From Desulfocurvibacter africanus subsp. africanus DSM 2603 (GTDB taxonomy: Bacteria; Desulfobacterota; Desulfovibrionia; Desulfovibrionales; Desulfovibrionaceae), in contig NZ_AULZ01000026.1 of assembly GCF_000422545.1 (NCBI RefSeq), positions 1 to 45,365 of the forward strand: 45,365 bases of DNA. The letters run 5' to 3'. Each line of letters starts with the position of its first letter. Within the stretch, counting starts at the first letter, position 1. The translations under genes were made by a program, and so were the position numbers. A model generated the notes under the pieces. The model searched no databases. It worked only from the letters and a program-made list of their open reading frames with translations, and was not told the origin of the DNA. This document shows, in pieces, positions 1 to 7,702 of this stretch.

Positions 1-92
1 ATGCGTCGGCATGGCTTGCCGCCGCGTAGGCGTAGGCGCAATTCACTTGCGCCGTCAACGCCGGAGCGGGCGTCTTAAAAGCAATCTGCTCT
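1..92 (+). repeat. Dispersed repeat R1, copy A (5' part cut by window edge)
   Basis: This stretch is nearly identical to 17932-18023, to 33545-33636, and to the reverse complement of 27951-28042. It keeps the right four fifths of the repeat: a CATGC/GCATG hairpin arm, the GGCGCAA...TTGCGCC hairpin and the terminal TGCTCT. The left end, which carries the AGAGCATTTT hairpin in the other copies, lies outside the window. It ends about 16 bases before the acetyltransferase start codon. Confidence 0.9.
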
Positions 93-108
93 AAAGAGAC
101 GGTGAGTA

Positions 109-663
109 ATGGCCAGAACCGAGAAAGAAAAGATGTTGGCGGGTGATCTTTATTATGGCGGCGATGAAGAGTTGGTCGGGGAAAGAGATTATGCTCGAAA
201 TTTAACGTTTGAGTTTAATCATGCAAGACCAACTGAAAAAGAAAAAAAGCAGACTATTCTAAAACAGCTTATAAACGCCAAGGGTGCCTTTTATATCGAA
301 GCACCTTTCAATTGCGATTATGGCTATAACATCCAGGTTGGTGAAAACTTCTATGCCAACTTCGGATGTACCATACTTGACGTGAATATGGTTACAATCG
401 GCGACAATGTCCTGCTAGCGCCAAATGTCCAAATCTATACCGCTTCTCATCCTGTTGACCCCATGGAACGACTTACGGGAAAGGAATTCGCTAAGCCGAT
501 TGTCATAGGCAACAATGTCTGGATTGGGGGTGGCGCAATAATCTGTCCTGGGGTGACAATCGGAGATAACGTGACGATAGGTGCAGGGAGCGTCGTGATA
601 AAGGATATACCCGCCAATGTAGTCGCCGCGGGCAATCCGTGCAGAGTCATTAAGAATCTATAG
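109..663 (+). CDS. Sugar O-acetyltransferase (maltose/galactoside acetyltransferase family)
   Basis: The 184-residue protein matches the Maa/LacA/NodL group, which transfers acetyl from acetyl-CoA to a sugar hydroxyl in the cytoplasm. An N-terminal helical 'Mac' region (about residues 5-58, with MLAGDLYYGGDEEL) is followed by left-handed beta-helix hexapeptide repeats (about 75-180). The TASHP segment carries the family's catalytic His, and the C-terminal GNPCRVIK is typical. Length is normal for the family (180-200). The start follows a GGTGAG stretch. The gene is clearly more AT-rich than its neighbours and lies between a dispersed repeat and an IS-end-like motif, which suggests acquisition. 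The acceptor sugar cannot be told from sequence. Confidence 0.9.
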   Translation: MARTEKEKMLAGDLYYGGDEELVGERDYARNLTFEFNHARPTEKEKKQTILKQLINAKGAFYIEAPFNCDYGYNIQVGENFYANFGCTILDVNMVTIGDNVLLAPNVQIYTASHPVDPMERLTGKEFAKPIVIGNNVWIGGGAIICPGVTIGDNVTIGAGSVVIKDIPANVVAAGNPCRVIKNL

Positions 664-862
664 GTTGGGCCTGTTAACACTGGAAGCCATCTCATAGATA
701 CCGTCGGAGGAGGACCAGGGCACAGGCGAGGTGGACCAAGCCTTGAAGTTGTCGGCGTGGTACTCCTTCTCGCCTCTGGACCCTCCGCGGCGAGTATCGT
801 ATTCCATTGGCCTGGCAGCCAAACCCCTTGAATTCACGGACCCGGAAACTAGGCGGACCCAC
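664..862. other. Intergenic region with an IS-end-like motif
   Basis: No gene is supported here. GGGCCTGTTAAC at 667-678 is identical to the first 12 bases of the IS5-family element that starts at 45011, so it may be a scar or an unrelated target. The open frame running from 731 into moeA shows no ribosome binding site and no family similarity before 863. Confidence 0.4.
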
Positions 863-2104
863 ATGACCCACGGATTCTTCGAAGTCGTCTCCACGGCCCG
901 CTTTCGAGAGATACTGACCTCTTTCCCACCTCTAGGCGCGGAGCATGCCGAGCTTTCAGCCGCCCATGGCCGGGTGCTGGCCAAGGACGTCGCGGCCCGC
1001 GAGGATTTGCCTTTGGCGGACCGGTCGTCCATGGACGGCTACGCCGTGCGCGCGGCTGACACCTTCGGCGCGTCCGAGGGCAACCCGGCTTATCTGGAGA
1101 GCGCGGGCAGTTTACGCATCGACGCCGTTCCCGATTTTTCCATCCAGTCGGGTGAATGCGCGGCCATCACCACCGGCGGCATCCTGCCCGAGGGCGCCGA
1201 TGCCGTGGTCATGATCGAGCATACCCAGGAGCTGGGCAGCGGAACCATCGAGATCCGCAAGTCCCTGGCCCCGCACGACAACGTCATGCTGCGCGGCGAG
1301 GACGCCAAGGCGGGCGAGACGGCCCTGGCGCGCGGCACGCGTCTGCGCGCCCAGGAGATCGGCTTTCTGGCGGCCTTGGGGATCGATGCGGCCCTGGTGC
1401 ACCGCAGGCCGCGCGTGGCCGTGCTGTCCACTGGCGACGAGCTGGTGGACATTAGCGCCACGCCGCGAGTGGGTCAGGTGCGCGACGTGAACACCGTCGC
1501 GGTCTGCGCCCTGGTGGCCGAGGCCGGAGCCGAACCCGTGGCCCTGGAACGTGTGCCCGACCGGTTGGATGTCATCGTGGATGCACTGCGGCGCGGACTG
1601 GCCGAATGCGACATGCTCTTCCTCTCGGGCGGCAGTTCCGTAGGCACGCGCGACCTTACTGTGGAGGCCATCGGCAAACTCCCGAACAGCCAAATCCTCG
1701 CGCACGGCGTGCAGGTCAGCCCCGGCAAGCCGACCATCCTGGCCAGCGTGGCCGGCAAGCCCATCTGGGGTCTGCCCGGACAGGTCACCTCGGCCCAGGT
1801 GGTCATGCACGCCTTCGGCATGCCTTTCCTGCGTCATCTGGCCGGCGACCCGGCGGCCTTCGACCCAGCGCGCCGCCCCATGCGCCAAGCCGAGCTGGCC
1901 CGCAACGTGGCTTCCAAGGCCGGCCGCGAGGACTACCTGCGCGTTAGCCTCCAGCAGCGTCCCGGACAGCCGCCCCTGGCATTGCCAAGGCTGGGCAAGT
2001 CCGGCCTGCTCAAGACCATGCTCCAGGCCGAAGGGCTCATCGTCATGGATGCCCGGCTGGAAGGCCTCAAGGCCGGCAGTCTCGTGGACGTCTGGCTGCT
2101 GTAG
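863..2104 (+). CDS. moeA: Molybdopterin molybdenumtransferase MoeA
   Basis: This 413-residue protein inserts molybdate into adenylylated molybdopterin, the last common step of molybdenum cofactor synthesis; in sulfate reducers the cofactor serves formate dehydrogenases among others. Visible features are the N-terminal RSSMDGYAV segment (domain I), TGDELV and GGSSVGTRD of the MogA-like domain III, and the C-terminal domain IV ending in DVWLL. The usual LPGNPVS-like motif reads LPGQVTSAQ here, which is unusual. I chose the ATG at 863 because AGGCGG precedes it and the N-terminus then fits the family; the frame upstream is open but not similar. No other cofactor gene is adjacent. Confidence 0.92.
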   Translation: MTHGFFEVVSTARFREILTSFPPLGAEHAELSAAHGRVLAKDVAAREDLPLADRSSMDGYAVRAADTFGASEGNPAYLESAGSLRIDAVPDFSIQSGECAAITTGGILPEGADAVVMIEHTQELGSGTIEIRKSLAPHDNVMLRGEDAKAGETALARGTRLRAQEIGFLAALGIDAALVHRRPRVAVLSTGDELVDISATPRVGQVRDVNTVAVCALVAEAGAEPVALERVPDRLDVIVDALRRGLAECDMLFLSGGSSVGTRDLTVEAIGKLPNSQILAHGVQVSPGKPTILASVAGKPIWGLPGQVTSAQVVMHAFGMPFLRHLAGDPAAFDPARRPMRQAELARNVASKAGREDYLRVSLQQRPGQPPLALPRLGKSGLLKTMLQAEGLIVMDARLEGLKAGSLVDVWLL

Positions 2105-2294
2105 CAGAAAGGCTAAGAGAATCGGGGAGGGCTTTGCCCTCCCCGAACCCCACCCACCAGGGAGCGCGGCCCCCTGGACCCCATATTTCTAAATTGCACC
2201 GCGCTCCGCGCCAGCCGGGCGGCAGACGTCCGAGCTTGCGAATAATAGCTTATCTTGGATGAATGCCGGGCCTTGCGGGCATTCATCCAAACAT

Positions 2295-2375
2295 CGCGGG
2301 TCCAGGGGGGCGTCACCCCTGGCGGGGTTTCCAAAGGGCCTATCCAGATAAAAGGCCCCTTTGGCCGCCGGAGGC
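2295..2375. repeat. Dispersed repeat R3, copy 1
   Basis: About 80 bases starting CGCGGGTCCAGGGG and ending CCGCCGGAGGCA recur at 10637-10720 with few changes. Each copy has an inner CCAGGGG/CCCCTGG hairpin and an AAAGGGCC/GGCCNCTTT hairpin. It lies in the non-coding gap between moeA and the hcp genes. Confidence 0.85.
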
Positions 2376-2424
2376 ATATCCAGTAAGCTTGCCGCTACAG
2401 CACCTTGCAAATTAAATGAAAAAT

Positions 2425-2489
2425 GGGGGTGCAGGGAGCGCCGCTCCCTGCCGGGAGAGAGCCTGAGAGAGGGCAGCGCCCTCTCTCAG
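2425..2489. repeat. Dispersed repeat R2, copy 1
   Basis: A double hairpin: GCAGGGAGCG/CGCTCCCTGC-type, then GAGAGAGGGC/GCCCTCTCTC-type. It recurs at 15026-15069 (partial) and inverted at 33394-33459. The whole gap 2105-2584 consists of repeats and a terminator, with no supported gene. Confidence 0.85.
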
Positions 2490-2510
2490 TTCAAACGCAA
2501 ATTGCTCTAA

Positions 2511-2552
2511 ACGGGAAAGCCCCGCCGGATTCTTATCCGGCGGGGCTTTCCG
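2511..2552 (-). terminator. Terminator of the first hcp gene
   Basis: Near-perfect inverted repeat: CGGGAAAGCCCCGCCGGAT, a TCTT loop and its complement. It lies 33 bases past the stop of the downstream hcp gene. The long GC-rich stem is followed on the minus strand by only a weak T tract. Confidence 0.75.
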
Positions 2553-2584
2553 TTATCGGGAGAGGCTTTGCGGTGCGTATTCAG

Positions 2585-4309
2585 CTAGGCCACGGCCTGC
2601 GCGCCCAGGATGGCTTCCAGGTCCTGGTCCGGGGTCGTGATGGGCTTGATGTTGTAGTTCTGCACCAGGAAGTCGACCACGTTGGGCGTAAGGAAGGCCG
2701 GCAGCGTGGGCCCGAGCCTGATGTTCGTGATGCCCAGGTGCAGCAGGGTCAGCAAGATGGCCACTGCCTTTTGCTCGTACCAGGACAGGACCATGGACAG
2801 GGGCAGCTCGTTGACGCCCACGCCGAAGGCCTTGGACAGGGCCACGGCGATCTGGATGGCCGAGTAGGCGTCGTTGCACTGGCCGATGTCGAGCAGCCTC
2901 GGCAGGCCGCCGATGGTGCCCAGGTCCTTGTCGAAGAAGCGGAACTTGCCGCAGGCCAGGGTCAGGATGACCGTATCCTTGGGGGCCTTCTCCACGAACT
3001 CGGTGTAGTAGTTGCGGCCGGGCTTGGCGCCGTCGCAGCCGGCCACGAGGAAGAAGTGCCTGATGGCTCCGGACTTGACCGCCTCGATGACCTTGTCGGC
3101 CACGCCGAGCACGGCGTTGCGCGCGAAGCCGACCATGACGCCGCCCTTGTCCTGGTCGTCAGTGAAGCCGGGCATTTCCTGGGCGCGCCGGATGACATCC
3201 GAGAAATCCTTGTCGCCGCGCGCGTCGGCCGGCACGCTCGGCACGCCGGGCCAGCCCACCAGGCCGGTGGTGAAGATGTTCTTTTCGTATGCGCCCTGCG
3301 GCTTCTGGATGCAGTTCGTGGTCATGACAATGGGGCCAGGGAAGGTCGGGAACTCCTTGTGTTGGTTCTGCCAGGCCGTGCCGAAGTGGCCATAGAAGTG
3401 CTCGTATTTCTTCAGCTCGGGGTAGCCGTGGGTGGGCAGCATCTCGCCGTGGGTGTAGATGTCGATGCCCTTGCCCTTGGTCTGCTCAAGAAGCATGTGC
3501 AGGTCCTTGAGGTCGTGACCCGAGACGAGAATGCACTTGTTCTTGCGGTGGCCGAGCGGGACTTTGGTGGGCGTAGGGTGGCCGTAGGTCCCGGTGTTGC
3601 CCGCATCAAGCAGCTCCATGGCCTTGAGGTTGTACTCGCCGACCTTGAGGGACAGGCCGACCCATGCGCCGAGGTCGCGCTGAACGCCGTCCCAGCCTGC
3701 TGCCAGAGCTTCGTGCAGGAAGGCGTACAGCCCTTCGTCGCACTGGCCCAGAATCTGGGCGTGGTCGGCGTAGGCGGCCACGCCGCGGATGCCGAAGAGC
3801 ACCGTGTGCATGAGCGAGGCGATGTCCGCGTTGTCCGTGGGGTAGGACTTGAGGCCGGCGAACTTCTCGCCGTCGGCGACCATGGAAGCGATGCCGCTGG
3901 GCAGGGTGTAGGCTGCCGGGCCGCGCTCGAACTTCCCGCCGGCGGTATCGCCGTTGCCGGTCAGCTTGGCGATGCCGTTCTTGAGCATGCCGACCACGCC
4001 CGAAGGCGCGAGTTTGGCCTTGAGGCTCTCGCGCTCGCGGATGATGTCGCTGGCGAGATGCTCGAAGTACTCGGGATCGAAATTCACATTGGTCAGGGTC
4101 GCGAAGAGGCCCTTGACCGCAAGTTCATCGGCTTCGCGGGTGGGCACACCGGCCTTGCGGGCCTCCACGGCCACGAGGGCCAGGCCGCGCAAACACCAGA
4201 TCACGAGATCCTGCAAGGCCGCCACGTCGGGCTGTTTGCCGCACACGCCGATCTTGGTGCATCCTTCGCCCTTGGCAGCCTGCTCGCACTGATAACAGAA
4301 CATGGACAT
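2585..4309 (-). CDS. hcp: Hybrid cluster protein (class I Hcp), copy 1
   Basis: The 574-residue protein is a hybrid cluster protein (prismane protein, older name hydroxylamine reductase), a cytoplasmic Fe-S enzyme linked to nitric oxide and nitrosative stress. The N-terminal C-x2-C-x8-C-x5-C (Cys5, 8, 17, 23) is the class I [4Fe-4S] signature of strict anaerobes. Hybrid-cluster ligands are visible: HGEMLPTHG, TTNC, AGCDGAKPG (persulfide Cys), LACGK, IGQCND and YEQKA. An insert near residues 115-125 is absent from copy 2. I chose ATGTCCATG because GGAG lies seven bases upstream. The gene has its own promoter and terminator, so it is probably a separate unit from the paralogue upstream. Confidence 0.95.
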   Translation of the reverse strand: MSMFCYQCEQAAKGEGCTKIGVCGKQPDVAALQDLVIWCLRGLALVAVEARKAGVPTREADELAVKGLFATLTNVNFDPEYFEHLASDIIRERESLKAKLAPSGVVGMLKNGIAKLTGNGDTAGGKFERGPAAYTLPSGIASMVADGEKFAGLKSYPTDNADIASLMHTVLFGIRGVAAYADHAQILGQCDEGLYAFLHEALAAGWDGVQRDLGAWVGLSLKVGEYNLKAMELLDAGNTGTYGHPTPTKVPLGHRKNKCILVSGHDLKDLHMLLEQTKGKGIDIYTHGEMLPTHGYPELKKYEHFYGHFGTAWQNQHKEFPTFPGPIVMTTNCIQKPQGAYEKNIFTTGLVGWPGVPSVPADARGDKDFSDVIRRAQEMPGFTDDQDKGGVMVGFARNAVLGVADKVIEAVKSGAIRHFFLVAGCDGAKPGRNYYTEFVEKAPKDTVILTLACGKFRFFDKDLGTIGGLPRLLDIGQCNDAYSAIQIAVALSKAFGVGVNELPLSMVLSWYEQKAVAILLTLLHLGITNIRLGPTLPAFLTPNVVDFLVQNYNIKPITTPDQDLEAILGAQAVA

Positions 4310-4397
4310 TGGGTCGCTCCTTAAGTTGAAAATCGGGTAGGCCCGCCGGGCCTTTTTTGAGGGCGGGATGCCCGTTCGATTTCGTCGTTGGGTCGAC

Positions 4398-4436
4398 AGT
4401 ATATTCGGGAGCCTTCCCGGTCCGTGATGCACGTCA
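4398..4436 (-). promoter_or_regulatory. hcp copy 1 promoter with FNR/HcpR-like box
   Basis: Read on the minus strand, TTGACGTGCATCAC (around 4425-4437) matches the FNR-type dyad TTGAT-N4-ATCAA closely. A TATACT -10 box lies at 4403-4398. The box centre is 30 bases from the -10 centre, which places it near -41.5 of a start at about 4389, the class II activator position. HcpR, the NO-responsive CRP/FNR-family regulator of hcp genes in sulfate reducers, is the likely ligand (inference). The leader would be about 80 bases. Confidence 0.65.
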
Positions 4437-4490
4437 AAAAAGGAAGAAAATTGAGCTGAAACGGATAAATTAATTGCCGCCCGCCAGGGA

Positions 4491-4531
4491 ACGGAAAACC
4501 CCATCGGATTTTATCCGACGGGGTTTTCCGT
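4491..4531 (-). terminator. Terminator of the second hcp gene
   Basis: Perfect long inverted repeat: ACGGAAAACCCC-ATCGGAT, a TTTT loop and its complement. It lies 40 bases past the stop of hcp copy 2. It resembles the terminator at 2511-2552, as expected if the whole transcription unit was duplicated. Confidence 0.75.
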
Positions 4532-4571
4532 TATTCGGGAGAGGACTTAGCCCTCTCTTGTGCGTTTACGG

Positions 4572-6230
4572 CTAGGCAGCCTTATTGCCCAGGATGGCTT
4601 CCAGGTCCTGATCCGGGGTGCTGATGGGCTTGATGTCGTAGTTCTGCACCAGGAAGTTGAGCACGTTGGGAGTGATGAACGCCGGCAGCGAGGGTCCGAG
4701 GCGGATGTTCTTGATGCCCAGGGCCAGCAGGGTCAGCAGGATGGCCACGGCCTTCTGCTCGTACCAGGACAGGATCATGGACAGAGGCAACTCGTTGACA
4801 CCCACGTTGAAGGCCTTGGACAGGGCCACGGCGATCTGGATGGCCGAGTAGGAGTCGTTGCACTGGCCGATGTCGATGAGCCGCGGCAGGCCTCCGATGG
4901 TGCCCAGGTCCTTGTCGTAGAAGCGGTACTTGCCGCAGGCCAAGGTCAGGATGACCGTATCCTTGGGGGCCTTCTCCACGAACTCGGTGTAGTAGTTGCG
5001 GCCTGGTTTGGCGCCGTCGCAGCCGCCCACCAGGAAGAAGTGCTTGATGGCCCCGGACTTGACCGCGTCGATGATCTTGTCCGCCACGCCGAGCACAGCA
5101 TCGTGGCCGAAGCCGACCATGACATGGCCGCGATCCTCGTCCTCGGTGAAGCCGGGCAGCTCCAGGGCGCGGTTGATGACCGGCGAGAAGTCCTTGTAGC
5201 CCGTGCTATCGGCTTCGATGTGCGTCACGCTGGGCCAGCCCACCAGGCCGGTGGTGAACAGGTTGTGCTCGTAGCTCTGCTGGGCGCGCTGCAGGCAGTT
5301 GGTGGTCATGAGGATCGCGCCGGGGAAGGTCGGGAATTCCTTCTGCTGGTTTTGCCAGGCCGTTCCCCAGTTGCCGTAGAAGTGATCAAACTTCTTCAAC
5401 TCGGGGTAGCCGTGGGTGGGCAGCATCTCGCCGTGGGTATAGATGTCGATGCCCTTGCCCTTGGTCTGCTCCAGCAGCATGTGCAGGTCGCGCAGGTCGT
5501 GGCCCGAGATGAGGATGGCCTTGTTCTTGCGGTGGCCTAGCGGCACCTGCGTCGGCACGGGGTTGCCGTAGGCGCCGGTGTTGGCCTTGTCCAGCAGCTC
5601 CATGGCCTTGAGGTTCAGCTCGCCGACCTTGAGGGCCAGGCCGACCCACTCCTGAAGCCCGCGCTCCTTGCCGTCCCAGCCTGCGGCCAGGGCCTCGTGG
5701 AAGTTCTTGTAGTGCTCCTCGTCCTTCACGCCGAGGATCTGAGCATGGTCGGTGTAGGCTGCCACGCCCTTGAGGCCGAAAAGCACGGTGTGCATGAGCG
5801 AGGCGATGTCGGGGTCGTTGGTGGGGTAGTTCTTGAGCCCCTTGCCCTGAGCCTGCCGAATGACGCCTTCGCTGTCCGCAGCAGGCTCGAAAGTGGCCGG
5901 TCCTTCGGGCAGCTGCAGGTCGCGGCCCGTGTTTTCGATCATGGCGCGCAGTTCGTCCCGGTAGCGTACGATCTGCCTGATGGCGTTGACGAAGTACTCG
6001 GGATCGAAGTTAACGTTGGTCAGCGTGGAAAAGAGCAGTGCCACGGTATACTGGTCGGCCTCGGCAACCACGTTGCCGGTCTTGCGGCCTTCCAGGGCCA
6101 CAAGGGACAGGCCGCGCAGGACATAGGCCGTAAGGTCCTGCAGATCCGCGACTTCCGGCTGCTTGCCACATACACCGATCTTGGTGCATCCTTCGCCTTT
6201 GGCCGCCTGCTCACATTGGTAACAAAACAT
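4572..6230 (-). CDS. hcp: Hybrid cluster protein (class I Hcp), copy 2
   Basis: The 552-residue paralogue of the neighbouring gene has the same C-x2-C-x8-C-x5-C N-terminus (Cys3, 6, 15, 21) and the same hybrid-cluster ligands: HGEMLPTHG, TTNC, GGCDGAKPG, LACGK, IGQCND and YEQKA. It is most similar to copy 1 in the C-terminal half and diverges between residues 60 and 140. Start: MFCYQCEQ, with GGAG eight bases upstream; the long open frame before it is not similar to anything. Role as for copy 1: a redox enzyme implicated in NO/hydroxylamine handling. Two active-looking copies may differ in expression or in the reductase that feeds them (inference). Confidence 0.95.
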   Translation of the reverse strand: MFCYQCEQAAKGEGCTKIGVCGKQPEVADLQDLTAYVLRGLSLVALEGRKTGNVVAEADQYTVALLFSTLTNVNFDPEYFVNAIRQIVRYRDELRAMIENTGRDLQLPEGPATFEPAADSEGVIRQAQGKGLKNYPTNDPDIASLMHTVLFGLKGVAAYTDHAQILGVKDEEHYKNFHEALAAGWDGKERGLQEWVGLALKVGELNLKAMELLDKANTGAYGNPVPTQVPLGHRKNKAILISGHDLRDLHMLLEQTKGKGIDIYTHGEMLPTHGYPELKKFDHFYGNWGTAWQNQQKEFPTFPGAILMTTNCLQRAQQSYEHNLFTTGLVGWPSVTHIEADSTGYKDFSPVINRALELPGFTEDEDRGHVMVGFGHDAVLGVADKIIDAVKSGAIKHFFLVGGCDGAKPGRNYYTEFVEKAPKDTVILTLACGKYRFYDKDLGTIGGLPRLIDIGQCNDSYSAIQIAVALSKAFNVGVNELPLSMILSWYEQKAVAILLTLLALGIKNIRLGPSLPAFITPNVLNFLVQNYDIKPISTPDQDLEAILGNKAA

Positions 6231-6316
6231 AAAGGTCGCTCCTTTGGTTGGAAGTCCGGTTGGCCCGCCGGGCCGTCTTTCTCCCCCTTGCGGGGAGGCT
6301 CGTTCGATCCCGTCGT

Positions 6317-6366
6317 TGAGACGACCGTACAGTCGGGAGTCCTCCCAGTCCGTGATGCATATCAAA
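6317..6366 (-). promoter_or_regulatory. hcp copy 2 promoter region with FNR/HcpR-like box
   Basis: TGATGCATATCA at 6353-6364 is a TGAT-N4-ATCA dyad; on the minus strand it reads TTTGATATGCATCAC. It aligns with the box of copy 1 within a longer duplicated leader (about 4381-4440 against 6302-6366). The -10 position aligned with TATACT reads TGTACG, a weaker box. The same site lies only 17 bases upstream of the divergent gene at 6381. Confidence 0.6.
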
Positions 6367-6380
6367 GAAAGGAGCCAATA

Positions 6381-6941
6381 GTGAACCAGGACGAAAAAAC
6401 TCTCCAGCCGCCCGCCGAATTCCCCGTGGGCATGCCGCCACTGGTGGTGATTTTCTTTCTGCTGTTCGCCGTTCTGGTGGGCGGTGTCACGACCTGGTTC
6501 TTCCGGGGCGGCATGTATACCTCCGGCGTGGTCATGCTCATCATGTTCATCCCGCTCCTGCTCATCAGCCACTACGTGCTCTATGTGGTGCCGGGTCGGG
6601 CGCGGATCATGGCCGGAACCGACGGCGTGCTGGCCATGGCCGATCCTTTCGTGCACAAGGCCATGCTCGCCCAGGAGGTCAAGCAGGCCTTCCTCTCGAA
6701 TCTCAAGCGCGACCAGGACGTTGCTTTGGTGGAGAAGCAGAGCGGCATGAGCTTCGGCCCCTACCGCGCAGGTCAGTACCTCCTGCCCACGGGCGCCACG
6801 GCCATGGTGCTCACTCGGCAGCATCGCGTGCTCTGCCTGTATGACGGCGACACATACCTGATAGTGGGGCCGGCGGACCTGGACGGCCTGGTGGCCAAGG
6901 TCGAGGAGATCCTGGGCAGGCCCGTTGCCGAGGTCGGTTGA
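6381..6941 (+). CDS. Membrane protein with C-terminal bacterial PH-like domain
   Basis: A 186-residue protein of unknown function. Two membrane segments (about residues 17-38 and 47-70) are followed by a cytoplasmic part ending in a beta-rich stretch (about 125-180: LLPTGATAMVLT, RVLCLYDGDTYLIVGPADLDGLV) that resembles the bPH_5 type of bacterial PH domain. I chose GTG at 6381 because GGAG lies six bases upstream and the frame before it is antisense to hcp copy 2. The gene is divergent from hcp copy 2, and the FNR-like box lies just before its start, so it may be controlled together with hcp. Domain assignment is from pattern only. Confidence 0.75.
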   Translation: MNQDEKTLQPPAEFPVGMPPLVVIFFLLFAVLVGGVTTWFFRGGMYTSGVVMLIMFIPLLLISHYVLYVVPGRARIMAGTDGVLAMADPFVHKAMLAQEVKQAFLSNLKRDQDVALVEKQSGMSFGPYRAGQYLLPTGATAMVLTRQHRVLCLYDGDTYLIVGPADLDGLVAKVEEILGRPVAEVG

Positions 6942-7015
6942 TTGCCCAGGTCAGGGGGCAGTGCTGTTGAGGCAGACTGACCTGTTAACCTGCTGTGAAT
7001 ACCGACCAGAAAACC

Positions 7016-7585
7016 ATGAGAGCCACTAGCCGCTATTACCACAAATTGCCGGCCGCCTTGGGCCTGCTGCCGCTAGTGCTCGTCTGCGTCTGCGCCTCCT
7101 GTACCAGGGGTGCCTACACCTACACCCCCCCAGTCCCTCCGGCGGATCTGTCCCCACTATCCATTGTGGTCGCGCACGGCCCGGACGCGACTTGGGAAGC
7201 CACCGTGGCCTACCTGTCCGGAAAGTCCTACGACCTTGGCATCGTGGCCAGGGATTCCCGCGTCATTCACGCCAGCTTCACCCCTGCTCAGCCCGACGCG
7301 CTCATCGACTGCGGATCGGTGCAGAGCTGGGTGCAGGAATACTGGACCCGGTGCGAATACGATTTCAAGGCGTCGACTAGTCACGTGAAGTACGAGACCA
7401 TGGACAACAAAAAACTCACCCGCTCCGAACGCACCGCTCAGCTGACTGGCAAGGCGACCGTACTGCTCACGCCCCTGGAAGACGGCCGGACCAGAATAAC
7501 CGCCTCGGCCTCGTATCAGCTCACGCGTGACTTCTTGCGCAGACAGCAGAAAGATAGCGAGTGGCTGACGACGCTGCTCTCCTAG
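7016..7585 (+). CDS. Lipoprotein-like protein of unknown function, probably cut short by an amber codon
   Basis: A 189-residue protein with a signal peptide (MRATSRYYHK, a hydrophobic core, then CASC, a weak lipobox). The mature part is mixed alpha/beta with no recognised enzymatic motif. The TAG at 7583-7585 is followed in the same frame by 38 sense codons (7586-7699) with coding character, including CFPTHALESEIL, which resembles the C-terminal CxPTGxLExxIL motif of small outer-membrane-associated lipoproteins. The real stop is then TGA at 7700-7702. So the gene probably lost its C-terminus through a TGG- or CAG-like to TAG change. The start is uncertain: GTG at 6995 is also possible, and neither has a clear ribosome binding site. 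Confidence 0.6.
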   Translation: MRATSRYYHKLPAALGLLPLVLVCVCASCTRGAYTYTPPVPPADLSPLSIVVAHGPDATWEATVAYLSGKSYDLGIVARDSRVIHASFTPAQPDALIDCGSVQSWVQEYWTRCEYDFKASTSHVKYETMDNKKLTRSERTAQLTGKATVLLTPLEDGRTRITASASYQLTRDFLRRQQKDSEWLTTLLS

Positions 7586-7702
7586 GCCCGCCTTGAGTTC
7601 ACCAGCTCCATGGGGGCCAAGGACATCTTAGGCTTTCAGTGCTTCCCCACGCACGCCTTGGAGAGCGAGATACTCGCGGGCATATGCGCCAAGCTCGACT
7701 GA

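Noticed and set aside
2423-4324. A 633-codon plus-strand open frame antisense to hcp copy 1
   Set aside because: It is the mirror of a highly conserved GC-rich gene: composition is repetitive (VLVRGRDGLDVV-like) and it has no family similarity. Similar long mirrors lie opposite the acyl-CoA synthetase, patatin and chemoreceptor genes.
6978-6989. GACCTGTTAACC near 6980 as another IS end
   Set aside because: Only the CTGTTAAC core is shared with the IS end at 45011; with no other matching bases it is best taken as chance.
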